Assembly (NCBI GenBank): GCA_016867395.1
Contig: VGJS01000036.1
Location: 1-44,644, forward strand
Source of the DNA: Candidatus Handelsmanbacteria bacterium
GTDB lineage: Bacteria; Latescibacterota; UBA2968; UBA8231
Reading direction: 5' to 3'
Length of the DNA: 44,644 nucleotides
The translations under genes and the position numbers were made by a program. Numbering within the stretch: position 1 is the stretch's first letter; each line of letters opens with the position of its first letter. Shown here piece by piece: positions 35,300 through 42,835 of the stretch. The notes beneath the pieces are model-generated. The model did no database searches and had not been told where the DNA came from. It worked only from the letters and a program-made list of their open reading frames with translations.

Positions 35300-36247
35300 T
35301 CAGTACTCCAGCTCCAGATCGACGACGTTGAGCAGGGCTTCGCCCCTGGCAAAGCGGCGGACGTTCTGGCAGAGCAGGTCGTGCATGCGGGTGTCGGCGT
35401 GGGGCGAGTGGCCCGCGGCATGGGGGGTGATGATCACATCGGGCCGTGACCAGAGGGGATGGCCGGCGGGCAGGGGCTCGGGGTCGGTGACATCGAGGCC
35501 GGCCCCCCCGATGCGGCCCTTTTCCAGGGCCCGCACTAATGCCGCGGTGTTGATGATCCCGCCCCTGGTGACGCAGACGATATGGGCGTTCCTCTTCATC
35601 AACGCGAACTCTCGGTCAGAAAACAGATCGCGGGTGTGGCGGGTGAGCGGCACGCAAACGGCTACCCAATCGGCCTGGGGCAAAAGTTGGTGCAGGTCCT
35701 CGGGGGGATGCAGGGCGTCGACAAAGCCGGGTTTGGGCTCGCTGGTGCGGCGGCGGGTGGCCAGCACCCGCATGCCAAAGCCGGCGGCGCGGCGGGCGCT
35801 TTCCAGGCCGGTGCCGCCCAGGCCCACCACCAGGATGGTCTGTCCGGCCAGCTCGCCGGGGGGAAAGGTGTGGCGGCTGACCCATTCCTGGCGCTGCTGG
35901 GCACGGCAGAGCAGGGGCAGTTGCCGGCTGAAGGCCAGGATCAGGGCCAGGGTGTGGTCGGCCAACTGGATGCCGTAGATGTCGCGGGCGTTGGTAAGGG
36001 TGATATTCCGGGCGCGGAACTGGTCGAAGGGGCAATTGTCGACACCGGCGCTGCGGGTCTGCACCCAGCGCAGGTGTGGGGCCGCGGCGACGAGGTCGGG
36101 GTGGTAGTAGGAGAAGGAGGCGTGGGCCTGGGGGGCCAGGGTCAGGGCTTCCTGGCGGTCGCGGGCCACGAGGAAGTCGAGGGCCGGGGCGCTGGCGCGC
36201 AACTGGCCGAGTTCGGCCTCGGTCATATGGGGGATCAGCATTTTCAT
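35300..36247 (-). CDS. D-isomer-specific 2-hydroxyacid dehydrogenase
   Basis: This is a 315-residue NAD(P)-dependent enzyme. Substrate-side RSAGVDNCPF precedes the Rossmann motif ILVVGLGGTGLESARRA. The catalytic Arg lies in VCVTRGGIINTAALV, the Glu in LDVTDPEPLPAGHPLW and the His in VIITPHAAGHS. It interconverts a 2-oxo acid and a D-2-hydroxy acid, and so could act on the product of the adjacent aminotransferase. The Arg/Thr residues after strand two (LATRRRTSEP) suggest NADP(H). It is the second gene of the leftward operon. Confidence 0.9.
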   Translation of the reverse strand: MKMLIPHMTEAELGQLRASAPALDFLVARDRQEALTLAPQAHASFSYYHPDLVAAAPHLRWVQTRSAGVDNCPFDQFRARNITLTNARDIYGIQLADHTLALILAFSRQLPLLCRAQQRQEWVSRHTFPPGELAGQTILVVGLGGTGLESARRAAGFGMRVLATRRRTSEPKPGFVDALHPPEDLHQLLPQADWVAVCVPLTRHTRDLFSDREFALMKRNAHIVCVTRGGIINTAALVRALEKGRIGGAGLDVTDPEPLPAGHPLWSRPDVIITPHAAGHSPHADTRMHDLLCQNVRRFARGEALLNVVDLELEY

Positions 36248-36268
36248 GGAGAGGGTGGTTCCACCTTT

Positions 36269-36985
36269 CTATGGCAGACGTCTGTAGTAGTCGGCCCAGG
36301 CCGCGACGGGCCGGTGACCAAGGAGACGGGTGGCCTTGTCCATGAGGTACTTGCCCTGGCCCAGGTAGCTGTGCAGGTTGAAGCACTGGAAGTTGTCGGG
36401 CACGGATTCGACCTCCAGGGCCAGGCGGCAGGCGTGCTGGAGGTCCTCCCAGACCACGGTGAAGGGTGGGAAGTCCTCGCCTCTGATCGGGCTGGTGGGG
36501 CTGGGGCCCAGGCCGTTGAAGAGGAAACAGAGGGTCTGGATGCCGTGGGTGCGCGACCAGGTGCGGGCGATCTCCAGGCTCAGATACTTGGTAAGCATGT
36601 AGTAGCCGGTGCCGGGCATCTCGGGGATATCGTCGATGCCGAAGTCGTGGTCGAACCAGTAGCGGGCCGACTGGGGGCCGGTGTGAATGATCCGCTTGAT
36701 CCCGTGTTCGACCGCGGCGCGCATCAAGTGGTACATGCCTCTGGTGTTCACGGCAAAGCTCTGGGCCGGGTCGTCGCGCAGCACGGTGAGGTTGATCACC
36801 GCGTCCATGCCGGCCATTGCTGCGTGTACCTGCGAGTAATCGCTGACATCTACCCGCTGGACCGGCAGACCATCTGGATGGGGTCTGATATCGGCCAGGG
36901 TCAGGTCATAGTGGGGGGCCAGCCCCGGGGTGAGAAAGGGGCCGATATTGCCGCAGGCCCCCAAAACAAGGACCTTCTTCTTCAT
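36269..36985 (-). CDS. NAD-dependent epimerase/dehydratase (extended SDR, short form)
   Basis: This is a 238-residue protein with GACGNIGPFL near the start, LTLADIRPHPD after strand two (acidic, so NAD), VINLTVLRDDP, and YYMLTKYLSLEIAR holding the YxxxK pair. It is shorter than the usual 300 or more residues and resembles small NAD(P)-binding uronate dehydrogenase-like or epimerase-like proteins. The ATG at 36985 faces the fuconolactonase-like gene across 32 bases. It is the first gene of the operon running to 29130. Confidence 0.85.
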   Translation of the reverse strand: MKKKVLVLGACGNIGPFLTPGLAPHYDLTLADIRPHPDGLPVQRVDVSDYSQVHAAMAGMDAVINLTVLRDDPAQSFAVNTRGMYHLMRAAVEHGIKRIIHTGPQSARYWFDHDFGIDDIPEMPGTGYYMLTKYLSLEIARTWSRTHGIQTLCFLFNGLGPSPTSPIRGEDFPPFTVVWEDLQHACRLALEVESVPDNFQCFNLHSYLGQGKYLMDKATRLLGHRPVAAWADYYRRLP

Positions 36986-37017
36986 TACTGCCAGCCCCCT
37001 ATGCCCAGGAGGAAGAG

Positions 37018-37857
37018 ATGGCGATCAGGATCGACACCCACCAGCATTTCTGGAACCTCGCCAAGGTCGAGTATGCCTGGCTCAAGCCCGAGTTCGGGCC
37101 GCTCTACCGCACCTATGAGCCGCCCGAGTTGGAGCCGCAGTTGCGGGCCGCCGGTATCGACAAAACCGTGTTGGTGCAGTCGGCCAATTCCCACGAGGAC
37201 ACGGTGGCCATGCTGACCCAGGCCGATCTATGTCCGTGGATCGGCGCGGTGGTGGGTTGGGTGCCGCTCTTGGACCCGGATGGGACGCAACGGATGCTGG
37301 AGCGCTACACCCGCCATCCCAGGTTCTGCGGTATACGCCACCTTATCCACGACGAGCCGGACCCGGATTGGGTGGTGCAGGAACGGGTCATCGAAAGCCT
37401 CAAGGTGCTGGCCGCCTTCGGAGTGCCGTACGAGGTGGTGGCCATCTACCCCAAACACCTGGGCCATGTGCCGACCCTGGCCCAGCGGGTGCCGGGGTTG
37501 ACGCTGATAATCGACCATCTGGCCAAGCCGCCGATCAAGGACGGGCAGTTGCAGGGCTGGGCCCAGATGATGAGGGCGGCCGCTACGTGCCCTCAGGTGT
37601 GCGCTAAGGTTTCGGGGCTCAACACCGCTGCGGACTGGAACGACTGGTCGGGCGCTGATCTCAAGCCGGCCATTGACACGGCCTTGGAGCTTTTCGGCGC
37701 GGACCGGCTGATGTTCGGCAGCGACTGGCCGGTGTGTGTGCTGGCCGGCGACTACGCCAGGGTCTGGGCCGAGACCAATAAGGCGATTGCCGGCTATTCC
37801 CAGGAGGACCGCGACGCGATTCTCGGTGGTACGGCGCAGCGGGTGTATCGAATGTAA
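37018..37857 (+). CDS. Amidohydrolase 2 (L-fuconolactonase-like)
   Basis: This is a 279-residue TIM-barrel hydrolase. It shows IRIDTHQHFWNLAKVEYAWL (HxH), a long GIRHLIHDEPDPDWV segment typical of fuconolactonase and related lactonases, LIIDHLAKPPI and RLMFGSDWPVCVLAGDY (metal Asp). These enzymes open sugar-acid lactones. The ATG at 37018 follows GAGGAAGAG. It is divergent from the epimerase operon, so lactone opening and sugar oxidation may belong to one pathway. A palindromic repeat begins six bases after the stop. Confidence 0.88.
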   Translation: MAIRIDTHQHFWNLAKVEYAWLKPEFGPLYRTYEPPELEPQLRAAGIDKTVLVQSANSHEDTVAMLTQADLCPWIGAVVGWVPLLDPDGTQRMLERYTRHPRFCGIRHLIHDEPDPDWVVQERVIESLKVLAAFGVPYEVVAIYPKHLGHVPTLAQRVPGLTLIIDHLAKPPIKDGQLQGWAQMMRAAATCPQVCAKVSGLNTAADWNDWSGADLKPAIDTALELFGADRLMFGSDWPVCVLAGDYARVWAETNKAIAGYSQEDRDAILGGTAQRVYRM

Positions 37858-37863
37858 CCCCCC

Positions 37864-37961
37864 AACGGCCCGTGAGTGCCCGTTCCGACCTTTCTCAAGG
37901 CGCGTCCTTCCCTGCTCTGCCACTCCCCGAGAAAGATCTACAGGGCACTTCGCGTGCCGTT
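37864..37961 (+). repeat. Long imperfect-palindrome intergenic element, copy C
   Basis: GAGTGCCC (37874-37881) pairs with GGGCACTT (37943-37950), and the outer AACGGCCCGT pairs with the following CGCGTGCCGTT with one bulge and one mismatch. After the GTTCC/TACA internal loop, GACCTTTCTC (37887-37896) pairs with GAGAAAGATC (37929-37938), nine of ten. The interior is only 32 bases. The conserved AAGGCGCG after the inner arm matches CAGGCGCG of copies A and B. It lies in the convergent gap between two amidohydrolase genes. Confidence 0.8.
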
Positions 37962-37984
37962 TTACCCCACACCCTACATGCGTA

Positions 37985-38965
37985 CTAGCGGATGCCGAAC
38001 AAATTTGCGGCGTTGTTCCAGAAGAGGTCTTCCACCTGGGTATCGCTCAGGCGTTCGGACCAGCAGGCCCACTTAAGGGAGCGCAGGTGCTCCAGGCCCA
38101 CCAGCACGGGTTTGACGGCCAGGTGTTTCTCGCCCCAGACCGGGGTGTCCTCGTAGAGCCAGAGGAAGGAATCCGCCGCGCCGAGGGAGCGGCCGCGCAT
38201 GTGGGAGACGGGAAGGTCGCTGCCGTAGAGCAGGCGATGGTGGCCTAAATAGCGGATGACGGCCTGGTGGGCGACGGGTTCGCAGTTGGCGCTGGTGTCG
38301 CAGTAGAGGTTGGGCAGGCCCTGGAGCTGGGGCAGGCCGGCCAGGCCGTGGGCGGGTTGGAAGGCGCGGGCCGAGTGGGCCAGGATAAGCTTCATGTCCG
38401 GGTAGCGCTGGCAGTAGTGGCGAATCCAGTGGATGTTGCCCGGATCGGCGGTGCTCTGGGCCTTGACCATGTGCAGGGTGATGACCCAGCCCTCCTGGTG
38501 GGCCATGGCCACCAAGCTTTCGGGCAGATAAGCCGGGATGTCGGCCTCCCAGGTGGGCTGTACTGGGGCCATGGTGTGGTAGCATTTGAGACCGTGCAGG
38601 CCCAGCCGGCGCACCTCCTGGCGTACCCACTCGGGATCGTCGTCTGGCTTGATGAAGAAGAGGCCCCGGCAGTCGGATCGGAGGTTTTGGGCCGCCCAGG
38701 CGTTGGCCTCGGGGAGCAGGTGGGGCTGATTGACAAAAGGGATGAAGAGGGCGGCGACCCGGCGGCCCGGATGCAGGTCGTCGACCAGCCGGGTGTACTC
38801 TCCGTAGCCCACATCCCCAGCGCATCCTTCTATTTTCCAGGAGACGTGGGCTTCCCGCCACAGGTGGGTGTGGGCGTCGAAGATGCGGTCGGGGAGGAAG
38901 GAGGCCAGCTCGCGCTCGATGAAGTCGCGGTCCTCGGGGCGCAGCGGGCTTGGGGCAGCGGTCAT
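37985..38965 (-). CDS. Amidohydrolase 2 family protein
   Basis: This is a 326-residue metal-dependent hydrolase or decarboxylase-type TIM barrel. It shows RIFDAHTHLWREAH (HxH), GLKCYHTMAPVQPTWEADI, MKLILAHSARAFQPAH, LYCDTSANCEPVAHQAVIRY and LLYGSDLPVSHMRGRS (metal Asp). The C-terminal FWNNAANLFGI is the standard ending. The protein is only distantly related to the convergent neighbour at 37018. The substrate is unknown. The ATG at 38965 has AAAGGAGC upstream. Confidence 0.85.
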   Translation of the reverse strand: MTAAPSPLRPEDRDFIERELASFLPDRIFDAHTHLWREAHVSWKIEGCAGDVGYGEYTRLVDDLHPGRRVAALFIPFVNQPHLLPEANAWAAQNLRSDCRGLFFIKPDDDPEWVRQEVRRLGLHGLKCYHTMAPVQPTWEADIPAYLPESLVAMAHQEGWVITLHMVKAQSTADPGNIHWIRHYCQRYPDMKLILAHSARAFQPAHGLAGLPQLQGLPNLYCDTSANCEPVAHQAVIRYLGHHRLLYGSDLPVSHMRGRSLGAADSFLWLYEDTPVWGEKHLAVKPVLVGLEHLRSLKWACWSERLSDTQVEDLFWNNAANLFGIR

Positions 38966-39107
38966 GGGACAGCTCCTTTCGGGAACGCGCAGATGGTACG
39001 CCGCCTTTTCGCCACTGTCAACTACTGCGCTTGTCGAGGGAGGAGGCAGGGCGTACCTTGAGGATCAGTCTGGAATCACCCTCTCAAATGACAGAAGGAG
39101 CCGCAAC

Positions 39108-40409
39108 ATGGACCTCACCAAACAGCCGCCCCGCCGCCCCTCCAATCCGATCATGGCCGGCATCGCCGCCCTGGCCCGCATGACCGACAAGGCCCGGGCC
39201 CACAACGACGAGACCCTGGGTGCGTACCTCTACGGCGAGACCTCCGGCCTCGACAAGGAGGTGCTGGAGTTCATCAACATGGAGCCCGAGGAGTACGCCG
39301 AGGCCGCTGCCCGCCTCGACGATGCGGCGCTGGCAGACCTGGTCCTGGAGAAGGCCAGTAAGACCCCGGCGCAGATCGCGGCTTTCAACAAGGAGCACCT
39401 GGAGCGCCTGCCCCAGGACGAGCGCCACCGGCAGTTGATCGTCGAAAGGGTGGCCAAATACGCGCCGGGCCGCACCGACGTCAAGACGGTGTTTCAGTCC
39501 ATCGAGCTGGACGATTGGGGGCTCTTCCGCGACACGGACCTGACCACCCGTCCCCCGCGCAGCCCGTTCGTGCGCAGCGTGATCGGGATGGTGGCAGTGG
39601 CCCGCATGGGCGACAAGGCCCGCGCTTCCAAATGCGGCAAGCTGGGAGAGTACAAGTACGGCGAGGACTCGGGGCTGGACAAGAGCATCATAGAAGTCCT
39701 GGGGATCAGCCCGGCGGATTTTGCCGAAGGGGCGTACCGCAACCCCAACGACCTGGAACTGGCCGAGTGGGTGCGGGCCCGTACCCGCTGCACCCAGGCG
39801 CAGATCTCCGCCTTTAACGCCAAGCGTTCGGCCAGAGGGCTGCACACCTCTGAGACGCGGGAGTTCTTCCTGGAACGACGCAATTCGGTGTGCCCCGATC
39901 GCACGGACATCACCACCTTCTCGGAGATCCTCGACTTCGAAGACGAGAAGATCTTCGGCCTGGTGGACCTGACCCGCCACGCCCCGCGCAACCCGTACGA
40001 CACCAGCGTGGGCGGCCTGGTCAGCCTGGGCCGGATGATCGACAAGGCCCGGGCCACGGCCAAGGGCACCCAGGGGGGGTATTGGTACGGGACGGACTCG
40101 GGCATCGACCGGGCGCTGCTGGAACTTCTGGGGCTGAGCCAGGAGGAGTTCGCCGCCGGCCTCAGGGAGCACCTCACCGACGAGGCGGTGGTGCAATGGC
40201 TGGGGCTGCGCCTGCAAAAGCCCCAGGCCGAGATCGACGCCTTCAATGAAAGGATGCGCAGCTACGGTCCCACCGCGGAGCGGGGCTGGAATTTCCTGCG
40301 CGGCGCAGTGGCCAACAGCGACCCTTCGCGCACCGAGTTGACCACCTTCTTCGCCATGATAGTGCTGGACGACAAGATCACCTTCGCGCGGCTGCGAGCC
40401 GGGGTATGA
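39108..40409 (+). CDS. Protein of three tandem DUF5069 domains
   Basis: The 433 residues divide into three units of about 145: 1-141, 142-286 and 287-433. Each starts DLT(K/T/R)xxPRxP, continues with a (V/L)ARM(T/G)DKARA or GRMIDKARA helix, then G(A/E/G)Y.YGxxSG(L/I)D, an (L/I)E.(I/L)x.. helix, and a late (D/S)RT(D/E)(V/I/L)T.F segment near a final acidic strand. DUF5069 proteins are normally a single domain of this size and their function is unknown. No signal peptide or membrane segment is visible. The ATG at 39108 follows GAAGGAG. The stop overlaps the amidotransferase ATG (ATGA), so the two are coupled. Confidence 0.85.
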   Translation: MDLTKQPPRRPSNPIMAGIAALARMTDKARAHNDETLGAYLYGETSGLDKEVLEFINMEPEEYAEAAARLDDAALADLVLEKASKTPAQIAAFNKEHLERLPQDERHRQLIVERVAKYAPGRTDVKTVFQSIELDDWGLFRDTDLTTRPPRSPFVRSVIGMVAVARMGDKARASKCGKLGEYKYGEDSGLDKSIIEVLGISPADFAEGAYRNPNDLELAEWVRARTRCTQAQISAFNAKRSARGLHTSETREFFLERRNSVCPDRTDITTFSEILDFEDEKIFGLVDLTRHAPRNPYDTSVGGLVSLGRMIDKARATAKGTQGGYWYGTDSGIDRALLELLGLSQEEFAAGLREHLTDEAVVQWLGLRLQKPQAEIDAFNERMRSYGPTAERGWNFLRGAVANSDPSRTELTTFFAMIVLDDKITFARLRAGV

Positions 40410-41101
40410 GCCGGCCTCTCATCGGCATCACCACCAGCCTGAGCGAGGGGAACGATTCCAGGCAGATGGTGGACCGGCGCTATGTGGAGGCGGTGGAAGG
40501 GGCCGGTGGTTGCCCGGTACTCCTGCCTGTGGTCAGCGAGGCGCAGGCCCTGGAGCCTCTGCTGGCGCAACTGGCGGGGCTGGTGATCACCGGCGGGCCG
40601 GGGATTGTCCGGGGGCTGGTGGGACAGCTGCCCCCGGACAATCCCCCGGTGTCCCTGGCCCGGGCCCAGGCCGATACCTGGGCCTTTAAGGGGATGCGCG
40701 CCCGGGGTCGGCCGGTGTTAGGGATCTGCTACGGGATGCAGTTCATCAACGCCTGCTGCGGAGGCACACTCTACGCCGACGCGCAGATGCAGCTGGGGAC
40801 GGGGCCTCATTCGCCGGCGCGGAACAACAACCAGGAGGTACGGCACCCCCTTCACCTGGTGGCCGGCACCCGGCTGGCGGCCCTGGCCGGGACTGCCGAG
40901 GCCGAGGTCAACAGCTTCCACTTCCAGGCTGTCGCCCAACCCGGCGCCGGGCTGAAGGTCAGCGCCAGGAGTCCAGAGGGGTTGATCGAGGGGCTGGAGA
41001 GCGAGGACGGCCGCCTCATCGGGGTGCAGTTCCATCCGGAGCGGATGCCCGGTTCGGTGTGGGAGAAACTCTTCGCCCAGTTGGTGTGCGCTGCCGGTTA
41101 A
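40406..41101 (+). CDS. Class I glutamine amidotransferase-like, gamma-glutamyl-GABA hydrolase type (peptidase C26)
   Basis: This is a 231-residue enzyme with the nucleophile Cys in LGICYGMQFIN and the His-Glu pair in GVQFHPERM. SRPLIGITTSL and DRRYVEAVEGAGGCPVLLP at the start, and AEVNSFHFQAV before the end, are the usual PuuD-family landmarks. Members cut gamma-glutamyl amides such as gamma-glutamyl-GABA. It is coupled to the triple-DUF5069 gene. Its stop overlaps the stop of the convergent phosphatase by four bases. Confidence 0.9.
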   Translation: MSRPLIGITTSLSEGNDSRQMVDRRYVEAVEGAGGCPVLLPVVSEAQALEPLLAQLAGLVITGGPGIVRGLVGQLPPDNPPVSLARAQADTWAFKGMRARGRPVLGICYGMQFINACCGGTLYADAQMQLGTGPHSPARNNNQEVRHPLHLVAGTRLAALAGTAEAEVNSFHFQAVAQPGAGLKVSARSPEGLIEGLESEDGRLIGVQFHPERMPGSVWEKLFAQLVCAAG

Positions 41102-41790
41102 GCATCGCTGGTCCCCAGCCAGCGCGAGCCGTCCTGCCGGCTCTGCACCTGCACCAGTCGATCCTCTTCCAGCACATAGGCGCTCAACTGCCTGCCGTAC
41201 ACACACCCCGAATCCAGCCCCAACAGATAGGGATGGCCGCCAGGCCGGCGTTTGACTACCAAACCGCCTGGCGCGTCGTGCCCAAAGACCAGCAGCTTGA
41301 CCCCCTGCTGGTAGTAGTCGTGCCAGCGGGGGCCGGCGATCCCCTCCCTGGGGGGCCAGGTGCGGATGGAGAGGAACTGGTCGCGGCTGGTGCCCGCCAG
41401 ACCGCGCTCCGGATTGACGCCGGCGTGGACCAGGGCGAAATCCACGGTCTCGATGAAGAGGGGCAGATCCTCAATCCAGTCGCAAACCTCCCCGACTACC
41501 GGCGCCAACTGATCCAGGGTGTACTGCTGGTCGGGCCATTTCACCTTGGGCGGCTGCCCGGCACGCAGGGCCTGCATCTGTTTGAGCAACCGGGCCTCGT
41601 GGTTGCCCATCACCATGGCGGCGCGATGAGCCTGGATCAGATGCCACACCCGGAGCGGATCAGGGCCCCGGCTGAAGGCGTCGCCGGTAAGCAGGAGGCA
41701 GTCCTGGCCGGGCCGGCAGCCCAGGGTGGCCAGCAGCGCGGCAAATTCGGCGGCGCAGCCGTGGACGTCGCCGACAAAGATCGTGCGCAT
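41098..41790 (-). CDS. Metallophosphoesterase (ApaH/PrpE-like serine/threonine or dinucleoside phosphatase)
   Basis: This is a 230-residue calcineurin-type phosphatase. All metal motifs are present: IFVGDVHGC, LLTGDAFSRGPD, VMGNHEARLL, FALVHAGVNPE and LVFGHDAPGG. GDxxxRGPD and the LVHAG strand are typical of ApaH (diadenosine tetraphosphatase) and PrpE-type protein phosphatases; motifs alone do not separate the two. The ATG at 41790 has no strong ribosome site. It is divergent from the DUF6807 gene. Confidence 0.85.
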   Translation of the reverse strand: MRTIFVGDVHGCAAEFAALLATLGCRPGQDCLLLTGDAFSRGPDPLRVWHLIQAHRAAMVMGNHEARLLKQMQALRAGQPPKVKWPDQQYTLDQLAPVVGEVCDWIEDLPLFIETVDFALVHAGVNPERGLAGTSRDQFLSIRTWPPREGIAGPRWHDYYQQGVKLLVFGHDAPGGLVVKRRPGGHPYLLGLDSGCVYGRQLSAYVLEEDRLVQVQSRQDGSRWLGTSDA

Positions 41791-41807
41791 GAACGTGTCC
41801 CAATTGG

Positions 41808-41836
41808 TTGCCTCGGGGAAGGGAATAAACTATCAT
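41808..41836 (+). promoter_or_regulatory. Candidate sigma70-type promoter for the DUF6807-oxidoreductase operon
   Basis: TTGCCT (41808-41813) and TATCAT (41831-41836) are separated by 17 bases, in the 91-base divergent gap before the DUF6807 gene, whose ATG is 46 bases downstream of the -10. This is prediction from consensus only, and the host's promoter preferences are unknown. Confidence 0.45.
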
Positions 41837-41881
41837 AAGCCTTCAGCAGGGAAAAGGTCAATTGCAGAGGAGGAAAAGCAG

Positions 41882-42784
41882 ATGATCGACGTTCACCTGG
41901 AACCGCAAAACAGCAAGGCAGTGATCCGCATCGACAACAAGCTATTCACCGAGTACCGCTACGGCCATTACGTCTGCCGGCCCTATTTCTACCCGGTGCT
42001 CACCCCCGATGGGCAGCGCCTGACTCGCGGCTTTCCGGTGGACAATATCGAGGGCGAAAACCACGATCACTACCACCACCGCAGCATCTACGTGGCCCAC
42101 GGCCTGGTCAACGGCCACAACCTGTGGTCCGAGGAGTCAGGGCACGGCGCCATGCTGCAGCGGGGCGAGCCGGTGGTGGGGCAGGTGGGCGAGGTGGTCA
42201 CCATCGACGGGATGGTGGACTGGTACGGCCCCGAGGGCCAGCCCCTGCTGGAGGAGCGGCGCAGCATCTGGGTCCGGGCTGAGGGCGAACTGCGCAACAT
42301 GGACCACCGCAGCGAACTGCGGGCCAGGTACGGGGACGTGACCTTCGGCGACACCAAGGAAGGCGGGCTCTTCACTGTGCGGGTGCCCACCTCGATGGAC
42401 GCCAAGGACAAGGGCCGGATCGAGAACTCCGAGGGGCAGGTCTACGACAGCGGCCAGGGGGAGGAAGTGACCTGGGGCAAGAAGGCGGCCTGGGTCGATT
42501 ATTCTGGTCCCACCCCGGGCGGGGCCCAGTGGGGGCACACGGTGGTGGACCACCACACCAACCCCCGCCATCCTACCTACTGGCATGTGCGCGGGTACGG
42601 ACTCTTCACCGCCAATCCCTTTGGGGCGCACGATTTCAAAAACGACAAGAACATCGACGAATCCATGACCATCCCCAGCGGGGAGCGGGCGGTGTTCACC
42701 TACCGGCTAATCATCCATCCGGGGCGCGGGGTGGACGCGCGTATCCGCGCCCTGATAGAGGAGTTCCAGGCGACTCAGGAGTAG
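41882..42784 (+). CDS. DUF6807 (PmoA-like) family protein
   Basis: This is a 300-residue beta-rich protein. It shows LFTEYRYGHYVCRPYFYPVL, then GENHDHYHHRSIYVAHGLVN, WVDYSGPTPGGAQWGHTVVD and HPTYWHVRGYGLFTANPFG, which are the landmarks of the PmoA/DUF6807 family. The His-rich HHRS segment and the pairing with Gfo/Idh/MocA oxidoreductases are typical. Function is unproven, and a role in sugar or polyol catabolism is inferred from the neighbours. The ATG at 41882 follows AGAGGAGG. There is no signal peptide. Confidence 0.8.
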   Translation: MIDVHLEPQNSKAVIRIDNKLFTEYRYGHYVCRPYFYPVLTPDGQRLTRGFPVDNIEGENHDHYHHRSIYVAHGLVNGHNLWSEESGHGAMLQRGEPVVGQVGEVVTIDGMVDWYGPEGQPLLEERRSIWVRAEGELRNMDHRSELRARYGDVTFGDTKEGGLFTVRVPTSMDAKDKGRIENSEGQVYDSGQGEEVTWGKKAAWVDYSGPTPGGAQWGHTVVDHHTNPRHPTYWHVRGYGLFTANPFGAHDFKNDKNIDESMTIPSGERAVFTYRLIIHPGRGVDARIRALIEEFQATQE

Positions 42785-42835
42785 GAACTGTCGAGAGCAG
42801 CCCATACGCAAACAAGCTGAAAGGCAGAACAGAAG

